A stretch of DNA of 64,000 nt, from contig NZ_FOET01000007.1 in the NCBI RefSeq assembly GCF_900110735.1, forward strand, positions 62,001 through 126,000, written 5' to 3'. Positions 44,457 to 55,400 of the stretch are shown piece after piece (position 1 is the first letter of the stretch; each line of letters begins with the position of its first letter). The notes beneath the pieces were generated by a model. The model did not search any database and was not told the origin of the DNA. It worked only from the letters and a program-made list of their open reading frames with translations. The position numbers and the translations under genes were made by a program. The DNA comes from Streptomyces radiopugnans. Lineage in GTDB: Bacteria; Actinomycetota; Actinomycetes; Streptomycetales; Streptomycetaceae.

Positions 44457-45299
44457 ATGACGGCTGGGGCGGCAGCGGTGACGGCGGTGATGGCCGCGGC
44501 GGAGACGGCGGGGCCCGCGGAACTGCTGGCCGTCTGGGAGGCGGGACTGGGGCTGACCGGCCCCGGCCGCGCCCTCCTGCTGCACCGCACCGCCCGCCCG
44601 GAGGCCGGTGACGGCGAACTGCTGTCGGCGCCGGTCGGCGAGCGGGAGGCGGACCTGTTCGCGCTGCGCCGGGCGCTGTTCGGCGAGCGGATGCAGGTAC
44701 GGGTGGAGTGCGAACCATGCGGCGAGGCGATGGAGTTCGACCTCGGCACCGGTGATCTGGCCGCCCGGCGGCCCCGGCGGGACGGCCCGCTGCGGGTGGC
44801 CGAGGAGGACTGGGAGGTGGAGTTCCGGCTGCCGACCGTCGCCGACCTGGCGGCCGTGGCCGAGGCGGTGGAAGCCGGCCGGGACACGGCAGCCGGCCAG
44901 GACGCGGCGGCGGGGCAGGACCCGGACGGAGCCTCCGCCCGGGCCCTGCTGGTCGCCCGCTGCACGGTGTCGGCCGTACGCGCCGGGCGGCCGGTCCCCG
45001 CCGACCGGCTGCCCGCCCTGCTGCCCGAGACGGTGCTGCGACGCGTCGCCGAGGCCGCCGAACGGGCCGACCCCGCCGCCGACGTGACGCTCAGGGTCTC
45101 CTGCCCCGAATGCGGCGGGACGACCCGGGCCGAACTCGACATCGCCTCCTACCTGTGGGCCGAACTCGACGCCTGGGCGAGGGACCTGCTCCTCGACGTC
45201 CACCTGCTCGCAGGCGCCTACGGCTGGACCGAGCCGGAGATCCTGGCGCTCAGTCCGCTGCGGCGCCGCTACTACCTGGAGCTGTGCGCCGATGCCTGA
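44457..45299 (+). CDS. CIS-associated zinc-ribbon protein
   Basis: A 280-residue protein with two CxxC pairs, CEPCGEAMEFDL (near 83) and CPECGGTTRAELD (near 217), enough for one tetra-Cys zinc site. The N- and C-terminal parts are helical and acidic (LLLDVHLLAGAYGWTEPEILALSPLRRRYYLEL). The C-terminal segment resembles phage baseplate/tail assembly proteins of the T4 gp26/gp51 type, which follow tube genes; assembly catalyst or chaperone is an inference. The middle is Ala/Asp-rich with repeated AAGQD. Its stop overlaps the next start. Confidence 0.65.
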   Translation: MTAGAAAVTAVMAAAETAGPAELLAVWEAGLGLTGPGRALLLHRTARPEAGDGELLSAPVGEREADLFALRRALFGERMQVRVECEPCGEAMEFDLGTGDLAARRPRRDGPLRVAEEDWEVEFRLPTVADLAAVAEAVEAGRDTAAGQDAAAGQDPDGASARALLVARCTVSAVRAGRPVPADRLPALLPETVLRRVAEAAERADPAADVTLRVSCPECGGTTRAELDIASYLWAELDAWARDLLLDVHLLAGAYGWTEPEILALSPLRRRYYLELCADA

Positions 45300-46038
45300 C
45301 TACTTCGACCGGCTGCTGACCCGGCACGTCCCCGCGGTCCGTGGCGCCGAGGCCGCCCCGGGCGGCGGGCCGGGCGTACCCGTACGGGTGCGCCCGCGGC
45401 TGCCCGAGCCGTACGAGCGCGTCGAGGCGCTGCGGGGGGCGCCCCGGGAGCCGGAGGAAGCAGGCCCCTTCCTCCCGCCCGCACCCCGTCCGGCCGTGCG
45501 GCCCGGGGAGGACCGGGCGGCGGCCCGGCACGAGCGGGAGATCCGCACCGAGCACCGAACGGTGGTGCGGACCGAACCGGCACAGGACGGTGACCGGGCG
45601 CGACCGCCCGCGGCGGCACGGCCCGTACAGCCGCCGCCCACCGGGCGGGCGGCGGCCTCGCCGCGTCCCGCGGCCGTGCCCGCGCCCCCGCGCGGCGGCC
45701 GTACCGTCCCGGCGCGCACGGCGCGGGAGACGCTCCCCGCGGCGGCGCCAGCACCCGTGCCCAGGGACGCGGGCCCCGCCCTGGTGCCCACCGGTGCCGT
45801 GCCCCTGCGGCCCGCCGCCGGCGCCCGGGCGGCGCGCGAGGCCGCACGCGCCGCCGTAGGAAGGCGCCGGTCCCGGACGGCGGAGCGGACCGTACACGTG
45901 CAGATCGGCCGGCTGGAGGTCAGCGCCGCACCACCTGCCGCGGGCCCCGCCGGCGCGGGCCGCCCGCAGCGGCCCGCGCGGCCCGCGCCCGCGTTGAGCC
46001 TCGCGGACTACCTGGCCGGCAGCGAGCGGAGGGACTGA
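45292..46038 (+). CDS. Proline/arginine-rich CIS operon protein
   Basis: A 248-residue low-complexity protein, mostly Pro, Ala and Arg, predicted disordered, but with two more ordered ends: MPDYFDRLLTRHVPAV at the start and a conserved-looking RTVHVQIGRLEVSAAPP followed by ALSLADYLAGSERRD at the end. Proteins with such tails occur at this position in other eCIS operons; role unknown, possibly scaffolding for the cap or the ATPase. Starts inside the previous gene's end (8-base overlap), so it is co-translated. Confidence 0.65.
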   Translation: MPDYFDRLLTRHVPAVRGAEAAPGGGPGVPVRVRPRLPEPYERVEALRGAPREPEEAGPFLPPAPRPAVRPGEDRAAARHEREIRTEHRTVVRTEPAQDGDRARPPAAARPVQPPPTGRAAASPRPAAVPAPPRGGRTVPARTARETLPAAAPAPVPRDAGPALVPTGAVPLRPAAGARAAREAARAAVGRRRSRTAERTVHVQIGRLEVSAAPPAAGPAGAGRPQRPARPAPALSLADYLAGSERRD

Positions 46039-46042
46039 GGAG

Positions 46043-47026
46043 ATGAGCAACGCACTCGCCGTCGCCACGGTCACACAGGCACTCGCCCTGCTGATCGAAC
46101 ACAATCTGCAACCCGAGATCGACATGCAGGTCGCGGTGAAGACCGAGCGGCCGCCTGCGGAGGCCACCGACGACGCCACCATCACCGTCTTCCTCTACCA
46201 GGTGACCCCGAACGCCTCCCGGGGCAACGACGACCTGCCCACCCGCGCCCCGGACGGCACCCTGCTCAGGCGCCCGGCGGCGGCGCTGGACCTGCACTAC
46301 CTGATCAGCGCCTACGGCAACGAGGCGGAACTGGTCGGACAGCGGCTCATCGGCTGTGTGGTGCGTACCCTGCACGAGTTCCCGGTGCTGCCGGGGGAGC
46401 TGATCGAGGAGGCCGCGCAGCGGCCGTACCTGGCGGGCAGCGACCTGGCGGAGGCCGTCCAGAGGGTGCGCTTCACACCGACCCGGATGGACATCGACGA
46501 GACCTCCAAGCTGTGGGGGATGCTCCACCAGACGCCCTACTCGCTGTCGGTCGCCTACCAGGCCGCCCTGGTGCTCGTCGAGGGCCGCGAACAGCCCGTC
46601 GTGCCCCGTCCGGTCCAGCGGCACACGGTGCGCGCGCTGCCCTTCGGAGCCCCGGGCGCGCCGGAACCCCCGAGACGGCCGGGCACCGGCACCGCCGACC
46701 TCGCCGCCACCGCCGTATCCGCGGAACGCTCATCCGGGGCGGCAGCCCGGAAAGTGGCGGCCCGGGCGAGCCGGACGAGCGGCATGGCCGCCAGATCCAC
46801 CGCGCCCGCACCGCAGGCCGAGGCGGAGGGCGGGCCGGAGACGTCGGCGTCGGCGTCGGCCAAGAAGACGCCCGCCAAGAAGGCCGCCGGCAAGCGGCGC
46901 GCCACGGCCAAGGCCGCCGCGTCCCGGCCCCGTACGCGCAAACAGTCCGGCAGCGGCTCCGCGCGCGCAGGCGGGAGCGCACAGGCGAACAGGGACGACG
47001 GCACCACGAACGACCAGGAAGGCTGA
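46043..47026 (+). CDS. Pvc16-like CIS cap protein (DUF4255)
   Basis: A 327-residue protein. Residues 1–185 are a DUF4255/Pvc16 N-terminal domain (SNALAVATVTQALALLIEHN, ITVFLYQVTPNASRGNDDLP, LDLHYLISAYGNEAELVGQR, MDIDETSKLWGMLHQTPYSL), known as the tail terminator/cap of PVC-type particles. The last ~130 residues are Ala/Lys/Arg-rich and disordered (KKTPAKKAAGKRRATAKAAA), an unusual histone-like tail that might bind nucleic acid or membrane. GAGGAG directly precedes the ATG. Confidence 0.9.
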   Translation: MSNALAVATVTQALALLIEHNLQPEIDMQVAVKTERPPAEATDDATITVFLYQVTPNASRGNDDLPTRAPDGTLLRRPAAALDLHYLISAYGNEAELVGQRLIGCVVRTLHEFPVLPGELIEEAAQRPYLAGSDLAEAVQRVRFTPTRMDIDETSKLWGMLHQTPYSLSVAYQAALVLVEGREQPVVPRPVQRHTVRALPFGAPGAPEPPRRPGTGTADLAATAVSAERSSGAAARKVAARASRTSGMAARSTAPAPQAEAEGGPETSASASAKKTPAKKAAGKRRATAKAAASRPRTRKQSGSGSARAGGSAQANRDDGTTNDQEG

Positions 47027-47032
47027 GACGAG

Positions 47033-49042
47033 GTGACGACGACGGGGGCGGGCGGGCACATGGACGGCACCGCCGACAGGACGGGCACTGCCGAGGGCCC
47101 GGCGCTGGCCGCCGCCATGCGCGCCGTCCTGGCCCGCCTCGACGCCCACGCCGCCCGTGCCCGCGGGGACGGCGCAGGCGTGGGCGCTCCCGGAACCACA
47201 GGCGCCCCCGGGCCCGCCGACCCCGCCGACCCCCCTGAGCCCGCCGCACTCGAGGCGCTCGTCTGCTGCTTCGGGCTGACACCCTTCGAACGCGAGATCG
47301 TCCTGCTGCTGGCCGCCGCCGAACTGGAGCCCACCACCGGCAGCCGCTGCGCCGCCGCGAGCGGAGACCCCGAACGCGCCCACCCCACCTTCTCCCTCGC
47401 ACTCGCCGCCCTCGGCGAGCCGCACTGGAGCGCCCTCACCCCCGTCGCGCCGCTGCGCCGCTGGCGCCTGGTGGAACTCGACGACGAGACCAGGCTGACC
47501 ACCACCCGGATCCGCCTCGACGAACGCATCCTGCACTTCCTCCTCGGCTCCCCGTACCTGGACGCGCGACTGCACGGCATGCTCACCCGCGCCGCCGCGC
47601 CCGACAGGCTGCCGCCCTCCTACGAGCGCGCCGCGGAACGCGTCGCAGAGGTCTGGGCCGGAGCCGGCCCCGGTACGCCGCCGAGGGTGGAACTCACCGG
47701 CGGCGACCGGCACAGCCGCCACGACATCGCCGCGGCCGCCGCCCGCAGTTGCGGACTCGGCCTCTACACCCTGAGCGCCGAGGACCTGCCCACCGACCAC
47801 GCCGAACGCGACCGGCTCGCCCGGCTGTGGCAGCGCGAGGCGATCCTGCTGCCCGCCGCCCTGCTGCTGGAGGCAGGCGAAACGGACCGCGAACAGGACG
47901 CGGCGGCCGACGCGTTCACCGCCTCCGCCGCCGTACCGCTCGCCGTCTCCAGCCCCGACCCGAGGCGGACGGAGCGGACGCGCGCCGAGCGCGTCACGGT
48001 GCCGGCGCTGGGGGAGGAGGAGCAACTCGGCCTGTGGGCCGACGCCCTCGCCGGAGTGCCGCGGATCGGGGAACGGCAACTGCGCGCACTGGTGGCGCAG
48101 TTCGCACTGCCGCCGCACATCGTCCGCTCCGCCGCCGCGGCCGTACGCCGGCAGGCCGGCCAGGACGGGACAGCCGGGGCGGACGTCTCCGGACTGGCCT
48201 GGCGGGCCGGGCTCGCGGAGGCCCGCATCGGCCTGGACGAATTGGGCCGCCGCATCGAACCGGAGGCCGGCTGGGACGATCTGGTCCTGCCGGAGCGCCA
48301 GTTGCGCGTACTGCGCGAGATCACCGCCCATGTACGGCAGCGGGGCACCGTCCACCAGGAGTGGGGCTTCGCCCGCACCCTGCGCCGGGGCCTTGGGGTC
48401 ACGGCCCTGTTCGCGGGCGGCTCGGGCACCGGCAAGACCCTGGCCGCCGAGGTGATGGCCCGCGAGCTGGGGCTGGACCTGTTCGTCGTCGACCTCTCCC
48501 AGGTGGTCTCCAAGTACATCGGCGAGACCGAGAAGAACCTGCGACGCGTCTTCGACGCCGCCGAACGGGGCGGCGCCCTGCTGCTGTTCGACGAGGCCGA
48601 CGCCCTCTTCGGCAAGCGCAGCGAGGTCAGGGACAGCCACGACCGCTACGCCAACCTCGAGGTCTCCTACCTGCTGATGCGGATGGAGGCCTACCGGGGC
48701 CTGGCGATCCTCACCACCAACATGAAGAAGGCGCTCGACACCGCCTTCATGCGCCGTATCCGCTTCGTCGTCGACTTCCCCTTCCCCGGCGAGGCCGAAC
48801 GCGCCGAGATCTGGCGCCGGGTGCTGCCCGAGAGCGCCCCGGTCGAGGATGTCGCCCCCGAGCTGCTGGCGCGGCTGACGGTCGCGGGCGGCTCGATCCG
48901 CAACATCGCCCTCTCCGCCGCCTTCCTGGCCGCCGAGGAGGGGGACGCGCTGCGGATGCGGCACATGCTCGCCGCGGCGCGCACCGAGTACCTGAAGCTG
49001 GAACGCTCCCTGACGCCCTCGGAGGTCCGCGGATGGGTGTGA
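47033..49042 (+). CDS. Pvc15-like AAA ATPase of the CIS
   Basis: A 669-residue AAA+ ATPase. An N-terminal helical domain with an ATPase-like lid (from ~60, LVCCFGLTPFEREIVLLLAA) precedes the core: Walker A GGSGTGKT at 462–469, Walker B LLLFDEADALFG near 515–526, arginine-finger region FMRRIRFVVDFPFPGEAERA. It is thought to load effectors or assist particle assembly. GTG 47033; an internal ATG at 47060 is possible. Overlaps the next gene by 10 bases. Confidence 0.93.
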   Translation: MTTTGAGGHMDGTADRTGTAEGPALAAAMRAVLARLDAHAARARGDGAGVGAPGTTGAPGPADPADPPEPAALEALVCCFGLTPFEREIVLLLAAAELEPTTGSRCAAASGDPERAHPTFSLALAALGEPHWSALTPVAPLRRWRLVELDDETRLTTTRIRLDERILHFLLGSPYLDARLHGMLTRAAAPDRLPPSYERAAERVAEVWAGAGPGTPPRVELTGGDRHSRHDIAAAAARSCGLGLYTLSAEDLPTDHAERDRLARLWQREAILLPAALLLEAGETDREQDAAADAFTASAAVPLAVSSPDPRRTERTRAERVTVPALGEEEQLGLWADALAGVPRIGERQLRALVAQFALPPHIVRSAAAAVRRQAGQDGTAGADVSGLAWRAGLAEARIGLDELGRRIEPEAGWDDLVLPERQLRVLREITAHVRQRGTVHQEWGFARTLRRGLGVTALFAGGSGTGKTLAAEVMARELGLDLFVVDLSQVVSKYIGETEKNLRRVFDAAERGGALLLFDEADALFGKRSEVRDSHDRYANLEVSYLLMRMEAYRGLAILTTNMKKALDTAFMRRIRFVVDFPFPGEAERAEIWRRVLPESAPVEDVAPELLARLTVAGGSIRNIALSAAFLAAEEGDALRMRHMLAAARTEYLKLERSLTPSEVRGWV

Positions 49043-49401
49043 ACGAGGCGCCGCGCCATGCCGCACACGACGCCGTGCGCGACACGGAGCGCGGCGCGGC
49101 ACGCGACACGGCGGTCCGGGTGGACATCGGCGAGCTGGTGCTCGACGGCTTCGACGCGCGGATCGACCCCGAACGGGTCACGGCTGCGTTCGAGGCCGAG
49201 CTGACCCGGCTGGTGCGCGAGCGCGGCGTACCGCTGGCGGCGGACGGCGAAGGACGCGCACTGGAGGCGCTGTCGGGCCTGCCGCCGCTGCCCGCCACCA
49301 CCTCGCCGGCCCGCCTCGGCGAGGCACTGGCACGCGCGGTGCACGCGGGCCTGTCGGGGCGCGGCGAGGCCGCTCCCGCGGACGGGAGGAGGCGCCGATG
49401 A
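49033..49401 (+). CDS. Small CIS operon protein, unknown
   Basis: A 122-residue protein with a compact conserved-looking core (TAVRVDIGELVLDGFDARID, RVTAAFEAELTRLVRERGV, SPARLGEALARAVHAGL) and a charged, disordered N-terminus. Its small size between the ATPase and the eCIS-core gene suggests an adaptor or chaperone for the large protein; this is inference. ATG 49033 has GGAGG 7 bases upstream; 4-base overlap with the next gene. Confidence 0.7.
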   Translation: MGVNEAPRHAAHDAVRDTERGAARDTAVRVDIGELVLDGFDARIDPERVTAAFEAELTRLVRERGVPLAADGEGRALEALSGLPPLPATTSPARLGEALARAVHAGLSGRGEAAPADGRRRR

Positions 49402-52400
49402 GTTCCCACACCACGTCACAGGACTCCCGCTCGGCGCAGGAAGCCCGACGCCGCAAGCGCAGGGAGCGAAAGGAGCGCGGCGCCAAGTCCCCCGTGCCCG
49501 AGCCCAAGGACGTCGTCGGCGGCGCCGGACTGCCGCTCGACGCGAGCGTCCGCCGCGAACTGGAGGAACGGCTCGGCCACGACCTGGGACGCGTACGCCT
49601 GCACACCGACCGGGACGCCGCCGCCCTCACCGACCTGCTCGGCGCGGACGCGGTCGCCGTCGGCCAGGACGTCTTCTTCCGCGAGGGCGCCTACCGACCG
49701 GGCACCGCCGACGGCATGCGCCTGCTCGCCCACGAACTGCTCCACACCGTCCAGAACCCCGACGGTCTCGGCGCACTGCGCGCCGGCCGCGACCTGGGCG
49801 CGGTGAGCCTGCCGCAGCAGACGGTGGAACGCGAGGCGGAGACGGCGGCCCGGGCGTCGGCGGAGCAGGACGCGGCCCGCGGCGGCGGGACGGACGGCGC
49901 GGCGGCCGAGCGCGTCGAGGAGGGCCGGGCCACCCCGGGCTGGCTGCGCTACGCCACGGTCGACGCCGACCGCCGGCGCATGGAGCAGATCGATCCGGCG
50001 ATGCTGCCCGACCGCCTGACCAACGGCCTTCTGCGCTCGCTGCGCGGCGACCCGCAGGACCGCTCCAAGCGCGTGCGCATACAACTCGCCCGTTTCTCCC
50101 CGGAGATGCAGGACGCCGTTCTCGACCGGCTGGAATCGCGCCTGCTCTCCTCGGAGTTCGACCGGCTGGTCGAACTGGTCGAGGAGACCGAGGACGAGGG
50201 CACGCTCGAACCGGAGGCGCTCGGCACCCCCGAGGCCGTTCCGGACGCCACCGAACTGCTGGAGGACGAAAGGGAGGACGCCGAAACCGCCGACCGGAGG
50301 CAGCAGGCGGAGGACGAGCGGTCCCGTGAGGAGCGGAGCGGCGAGCAGGACGGCGGACAGCGCACGGGCGAGGAGCGGCAGGACCGGGAGCGGCCGGACC
50401 GCGGGCGAGGCGATCGCGGCAGCGCGGGTGCGGTACGCCCAAGAGCCGGGCGCCCCACCGGGCGACCCGGGGAACCGGGACGGCAGACCGGGAGCACGGG
50501 CTCCTCGGGGCCGGACAGCGACCGTGCCACGGCCTCGGGAGGCGGCGCCTCCCGCCGTCAGCCGCAGCAGCCCCGGCAACAGGACGGCAGCGGTACGGGC
50601 GGCCGGTCCGAGGCGCCCGGAACCGGCGGCGCCCCCGCGGCGAGCAAGGAGGAGTCCGCCGCCAGGAACCGGCCCGGAGCCGTGGAACCCCTGGTCGCGG
50701 GGCAGCAACCGGGCAGGGCGGACGAGCAGGACACGCGCGACGGCAAGCGTGCCGGCGTGGAGCCCGGCCCCCTGCTGAGGACGGCCGATCCGGGCGACCG
50801 CAGCACCTTGGAAGGGAAGCGCCCCCAGGACGAGCCGGCGCTCGCGCAGGACGAGCCGATCGGTCCGGAGCCCGGCCCGAGCGGTGAACCCGGAGCGCTC
50901 GACGGACTCGAGGACGAGCGGGCCGCCGACCGGGACAGCGCGTGGAACACCGAACTCGAACCCGACGACTTCCTCCCCGCCACCGACCTCGACGTCTCCG
51001 GCGTACCGACCGCCGACGAGATCGTGCCCGGCTCGGACACCGGCGGGCGGATGCCGAGCTTCCCCGAACCGCCCGCCACCAAGGCCGAACAGGTGCAGGC
51101 CAGACGGGACGAGGAGGACGCGGAGGAGGCCGCGTCCGAAGACGCCGGGTTCGCCGACCCGCTGCCCGCCGACAGCGGCGCGTCCGTCTCCCCGGCGACC
51201 AGTGCCGGAGCCGGTGACCGTACGGCGCGTGATCTCGGCAGCGGGACGCCGGGCCGGCAGGAGGCCGACCCGCTGCCTCCGTCCTCCGACACCGCCGACG
51301 ACCGCACCGAAGCCCTCGAGCCGAAAACCGGTCCCACGGCCGCCGAAGGCCCGCAGCAGCAGGAGGAGCGACAGCCCGAACCGGAGAAGGGTCCGGAACC
51401 CGAGACGGCCGATACGGGAGCCCCGAAGGAGGAGGCGACGGAGTCCGGAACTTCTGGTTCCTCCAGCACCGGCACCTCCTCCGGCACGTCCACCGCGTCC
51501 TCCGCCCCGGCTCCGACCGCGGGCACCTCGGGCGCGCCTTCAGGGGGCGGGACGGCCGGTACGACTGCTCCCGGTGCCCCCGGGCCGGCCACGGACACTC
51601 CGGCCGAGGCGTCCCCGGCCCGGGACACCCATGTCTCGGGTGCGGACGGCGGTGACGCCTCCACCACCGGCGCCACGCCGGAGGACGGGGCGGGCTCCCG
51701 GCAGCGGCAGGAGCCTTCGGCCCCGGCTCCACGGCCCGAACCCGCTCCCGTACCGAGGTCCGGCTCCAGGCCCTCACGGTCGGTCAGCGGTGGTGGCAGC
51801 GCCCGGAGCGCGTCGGGTGGTGGCGGGGGAGGGGGCGGCGCCCGCCCCACCGCCTCGTCCCGGCCGAAGAAGGACCCCGCGGCCCCCAACCTGTCGAAGG
51901 TGACACCGGAAGCCGGCCTGTCCACCGCCGCCGGACTGAAACCGCACCGCGCGCTCGAAGCACTGGGCGGAGTGAACGGCGCGGTCGACAAGACGGTCGG
52001 CGACGAGCACCAGACCCTCCAGGACGCACCGCCGACGACGGAACGCCCCGCGGGCGCCCCGCAGACCCTGCACGGCGCGCCGAAGACCTCGGCCCCGGGA
52101 CAGTACTCCGGCGATCCGGCCGCCCGTGTCGACGCCCCGGAGAAGGAGAAGGCCGAAGTCACGGGAGACAAGGCCCCGGAGGGCGAGATCCCGGGAGAGG
52201 ACATCGAGGAGCCCAGCACCCTCGAAGGACTCCTGGCGGGCGGGGCCCAGCTCGTCGTGGGAGCGATCAACGGCATCGCCGGTGCCTTCGGGGCCGACGA
52301 GGACGTCATCGACTCCGACGCGGTGGTCCAGTGGATCCTCGACCTGCCCACCGAGGACGAGATGCTCGCCCAGGCGGACGTCGGAACGGCGCCCGGGGTC

Positions 52401-55400
52401 GGCCTCCAGGGCGAGACGGACGGGCGCGCCGGCGAACAGGGCGGTGAACTCGACGCCAAAGGCAGGGAACTCCACGCCTCCGGCCGCGACGACGCCGGGC
52501 GCCCCCTGGGCGAGGACCAGATCTACCCCGATGTGCCCGAGGAGACGCTGACCGCGAAGGTCCCGCGCGGAAAGGGACAGGGAGGACCCGGCGGGGGCGG
52601 CGGTCCGTCCGTGGGCGGACGCATCCCGCCCGAGGCCGTGTCCGCGGTGGCGGAGCACGAACGCGGACCGCAGATCCAAGCCGCGTTCACCGACGGGCAG
52701 AAGCAGATGTCCGACGAGCGGCAGGCCAAGGACAGGGGCTTCCGGGAGTCCCGGGAACGCCACAGGCGGCAGGTCCGCAGCGAGGTCGAGAGCAACACCC
52801 GTACCCAGGCCGCCGAACGCCGGAAGACCAGGGCCGAGGTGGAGACCTCCCGCGAGCAGTGGCGCAAGGAGCAGGACGGGGAACTCGACTCACTCGGCAC
52901 AAAGAAGACCGAGAAGACCGAGAAGATCCGCAAGGACGTCAGGGACAAGGAGGAGCAGACCGACAAGGACGCCGAGGAGCACCGGAAGAAGAAGCAGGAG
53001 GACATCGGCAAGGAGAAGACCAAGGCCGAGGACGACGCCAGGAACAAGCGCGACACGGCCAAGAGCGACTCCGGCAACTGGCTCTCCAGGGCGTTCGACT
53101 GGATCCGCGACAAGCTCATCGAGCTGAAGAACGCGATCGTCGGCTTCTTCCGCGCCGCCCGCGAGGCGATCACCAGCCTCATCAAGGACTTCAAGGGCAC
53201 CGTGATCCGCTGGATCGAGGCGGCCCGGCAGTTCATCGTCGACAAGTTCAAGGAGTTCACCGAGGCCCTGGTCCAGCTGGGCAAGGAACTCCTCGACGCG
53301 ATCGTGGAGATCGCGAGCCGGCTGCGAACCCTCATCATCCGCATCCGGGACGCGGCCATCGCCCTGGTCAACCGGATCGCGGACGAGCTGAAGCGGATCG
53401 TCACCGAACTCCTCGACGAGATCGGCAAGATCCTCAGCGGCATCCTCGACGCCCTGATGGAGGGCCTCCGGGCGGCGGTCGATGCCGTCAAGAGTGCGCT
53501 CAAGGGCATCATGGACTTCGCCATGGGCCTGCTCAACGCCCTGGGCGAGTGGGCGATGATCGCCGCCGACATCCTCTCCGACCCGGGCGGCTGGCTCAGC
53601 GGCGCCAAGGCCTCGGCCGAGGACGGAGCCAGGAACCATCTGTTCCGGGAAGTCACCTCGGCGATCAAGAACTGGTTCAACGAGAAGATCCAGGAGATCC
53701 TCGGGCTCCCCAAGGCCGTCTTCGACAAGCTGATCGGCGGGGGCGTCAGCAGGGAGCAGATGGCCAAGGAGGCGTGGGACGCCGCGCTTCCCCAACTCCC
53801 CATCATCATCGGGGAGATCATCATCACCAAGGTCATCGCCAAGCTGATCCCCGGCGCCGGCTGGGTGATGGCGATCATCGACGCCTTCAAGGCGGCCTGG
53901 GAGTCCCTGAGCGAGATCCTGCGGGCCTTCGCCGCCTTCATGGACTACCTCAAGGCCGTCAAGGGCGGCAACGCCGGCGTGCTGTTCGCCAAGGCCGTGG
54001 CCTCGGGCGTGGTGGCCCTGCTGGAACTGGCCTACCAGGCGCTGCTCAGCGGCATCGGCAAGTACGTGGGCAAGGTCGGCGACCGGTTCAAGGGCGTCGC
54101 GGCCAACCTCGGGAAGAAGCCCGGAAGCAAGGACGAGGACAAGCCGAAGGACGACCACGACCCGAAGAAGCGCCCGGACCCGCAGGAGGAGGCGAGGAGG
54201 GCGCAGGAGCGCACGCGCCGGGCGAACGCGGAGATGTCGCGCAGGCCGCCGGCCAAGCCGAAGCGCCCCCGCCCGCAGCCCCGCCCGACCCGGCGGCCCG
54301 ACTCGTCCCAGTCCCGCCGCGACTCCGCGCGCCGCCCCGACACCCGCCGCCCGGACGACCGCACCCGTACGGACCGGCCCGACCGCCGCGCCCAGGACAC
54401 CGACCGGGACCAGTCCCGAACCCCCGCGCGCCGCGAGACGGAGGGCACCAAACCCGCCCCGCGCCCGCGCCGCACGTCACAGGAGACCCGCGCCGCGAAC
54501 CGCGCGCGGCAGACGGTCAGGGCTGCCCAGAACCGCATCCGCAGAGCCCGGCAGGCCCTCGGCCGCAAGGACCGCGACGGCCGCCTCGACCGCTCCCTGG
54601 ACAACAACGCCCGCCGCATGCGCGACGCCTACCGCCGCCGCGACCTCCTGCTCGACCAGCGCCGACGCCGCCAGGAACAGAAGCGCCGACTCCGTGACCA
54701 GCGGCGGAAGCAGGAGAATTCGCCGGAGGCGAAGGACGAACGTCTTCGGAGAATCGTCGCTCGCATCCGACCCACCCTGGCGCGCCTGTTGAGGTCGGGT
54801 GTGAGCGAGTCGGTTCTGCGCTCGGTTCTCGCCGCGATGAGAGCGTGGCACCGACTCACCCAGCTCATCATCGACGGAGCGGATCGTTTCGCGATCAATG
54901 CCCTGTTGAACCCTTCGGAACGCGTGATCCTGGGCGCTACCGTGGACATCGAAGGGGTGACGGTCGAGACGGACAGGATTCTCCGGGCAATCCGCAGGAT
55001 CGGCATTGAGATCTTCGAAGCCGGCGGTGTGGATGTCGCCGCGCAGGGTGGAGTCGAAGCGTTTCAGGAAGACCTCCCGCTGCGTGGTGGCGATCTCCGG
55101 CCATCTATCTCCAGTGGTCCAGGAAGCAAGGGCGGTGCCGTTCAACATCTGCTGCGGAAGCGTGGGAATCTAAATACCCGCAGAGGGGACAAAATTCGAG
55201 AGAAAGCGCATGACGGCAGACCGTTGGACGCGCAGCGCAACAAGGGGAGTGGCTGGAACCCGGGACGGGCTAATAGGGTCGTCCAAGTGCAGTTCCCAGG
55301 AGACTCTCAGCCCGTGAGTCTCGGATATGACGAACTCCCGGAAAAACTTGGGGCCATGCGGAGGACGTACGGCGACACCGCGGTGAACCAAGTGGTCGCC

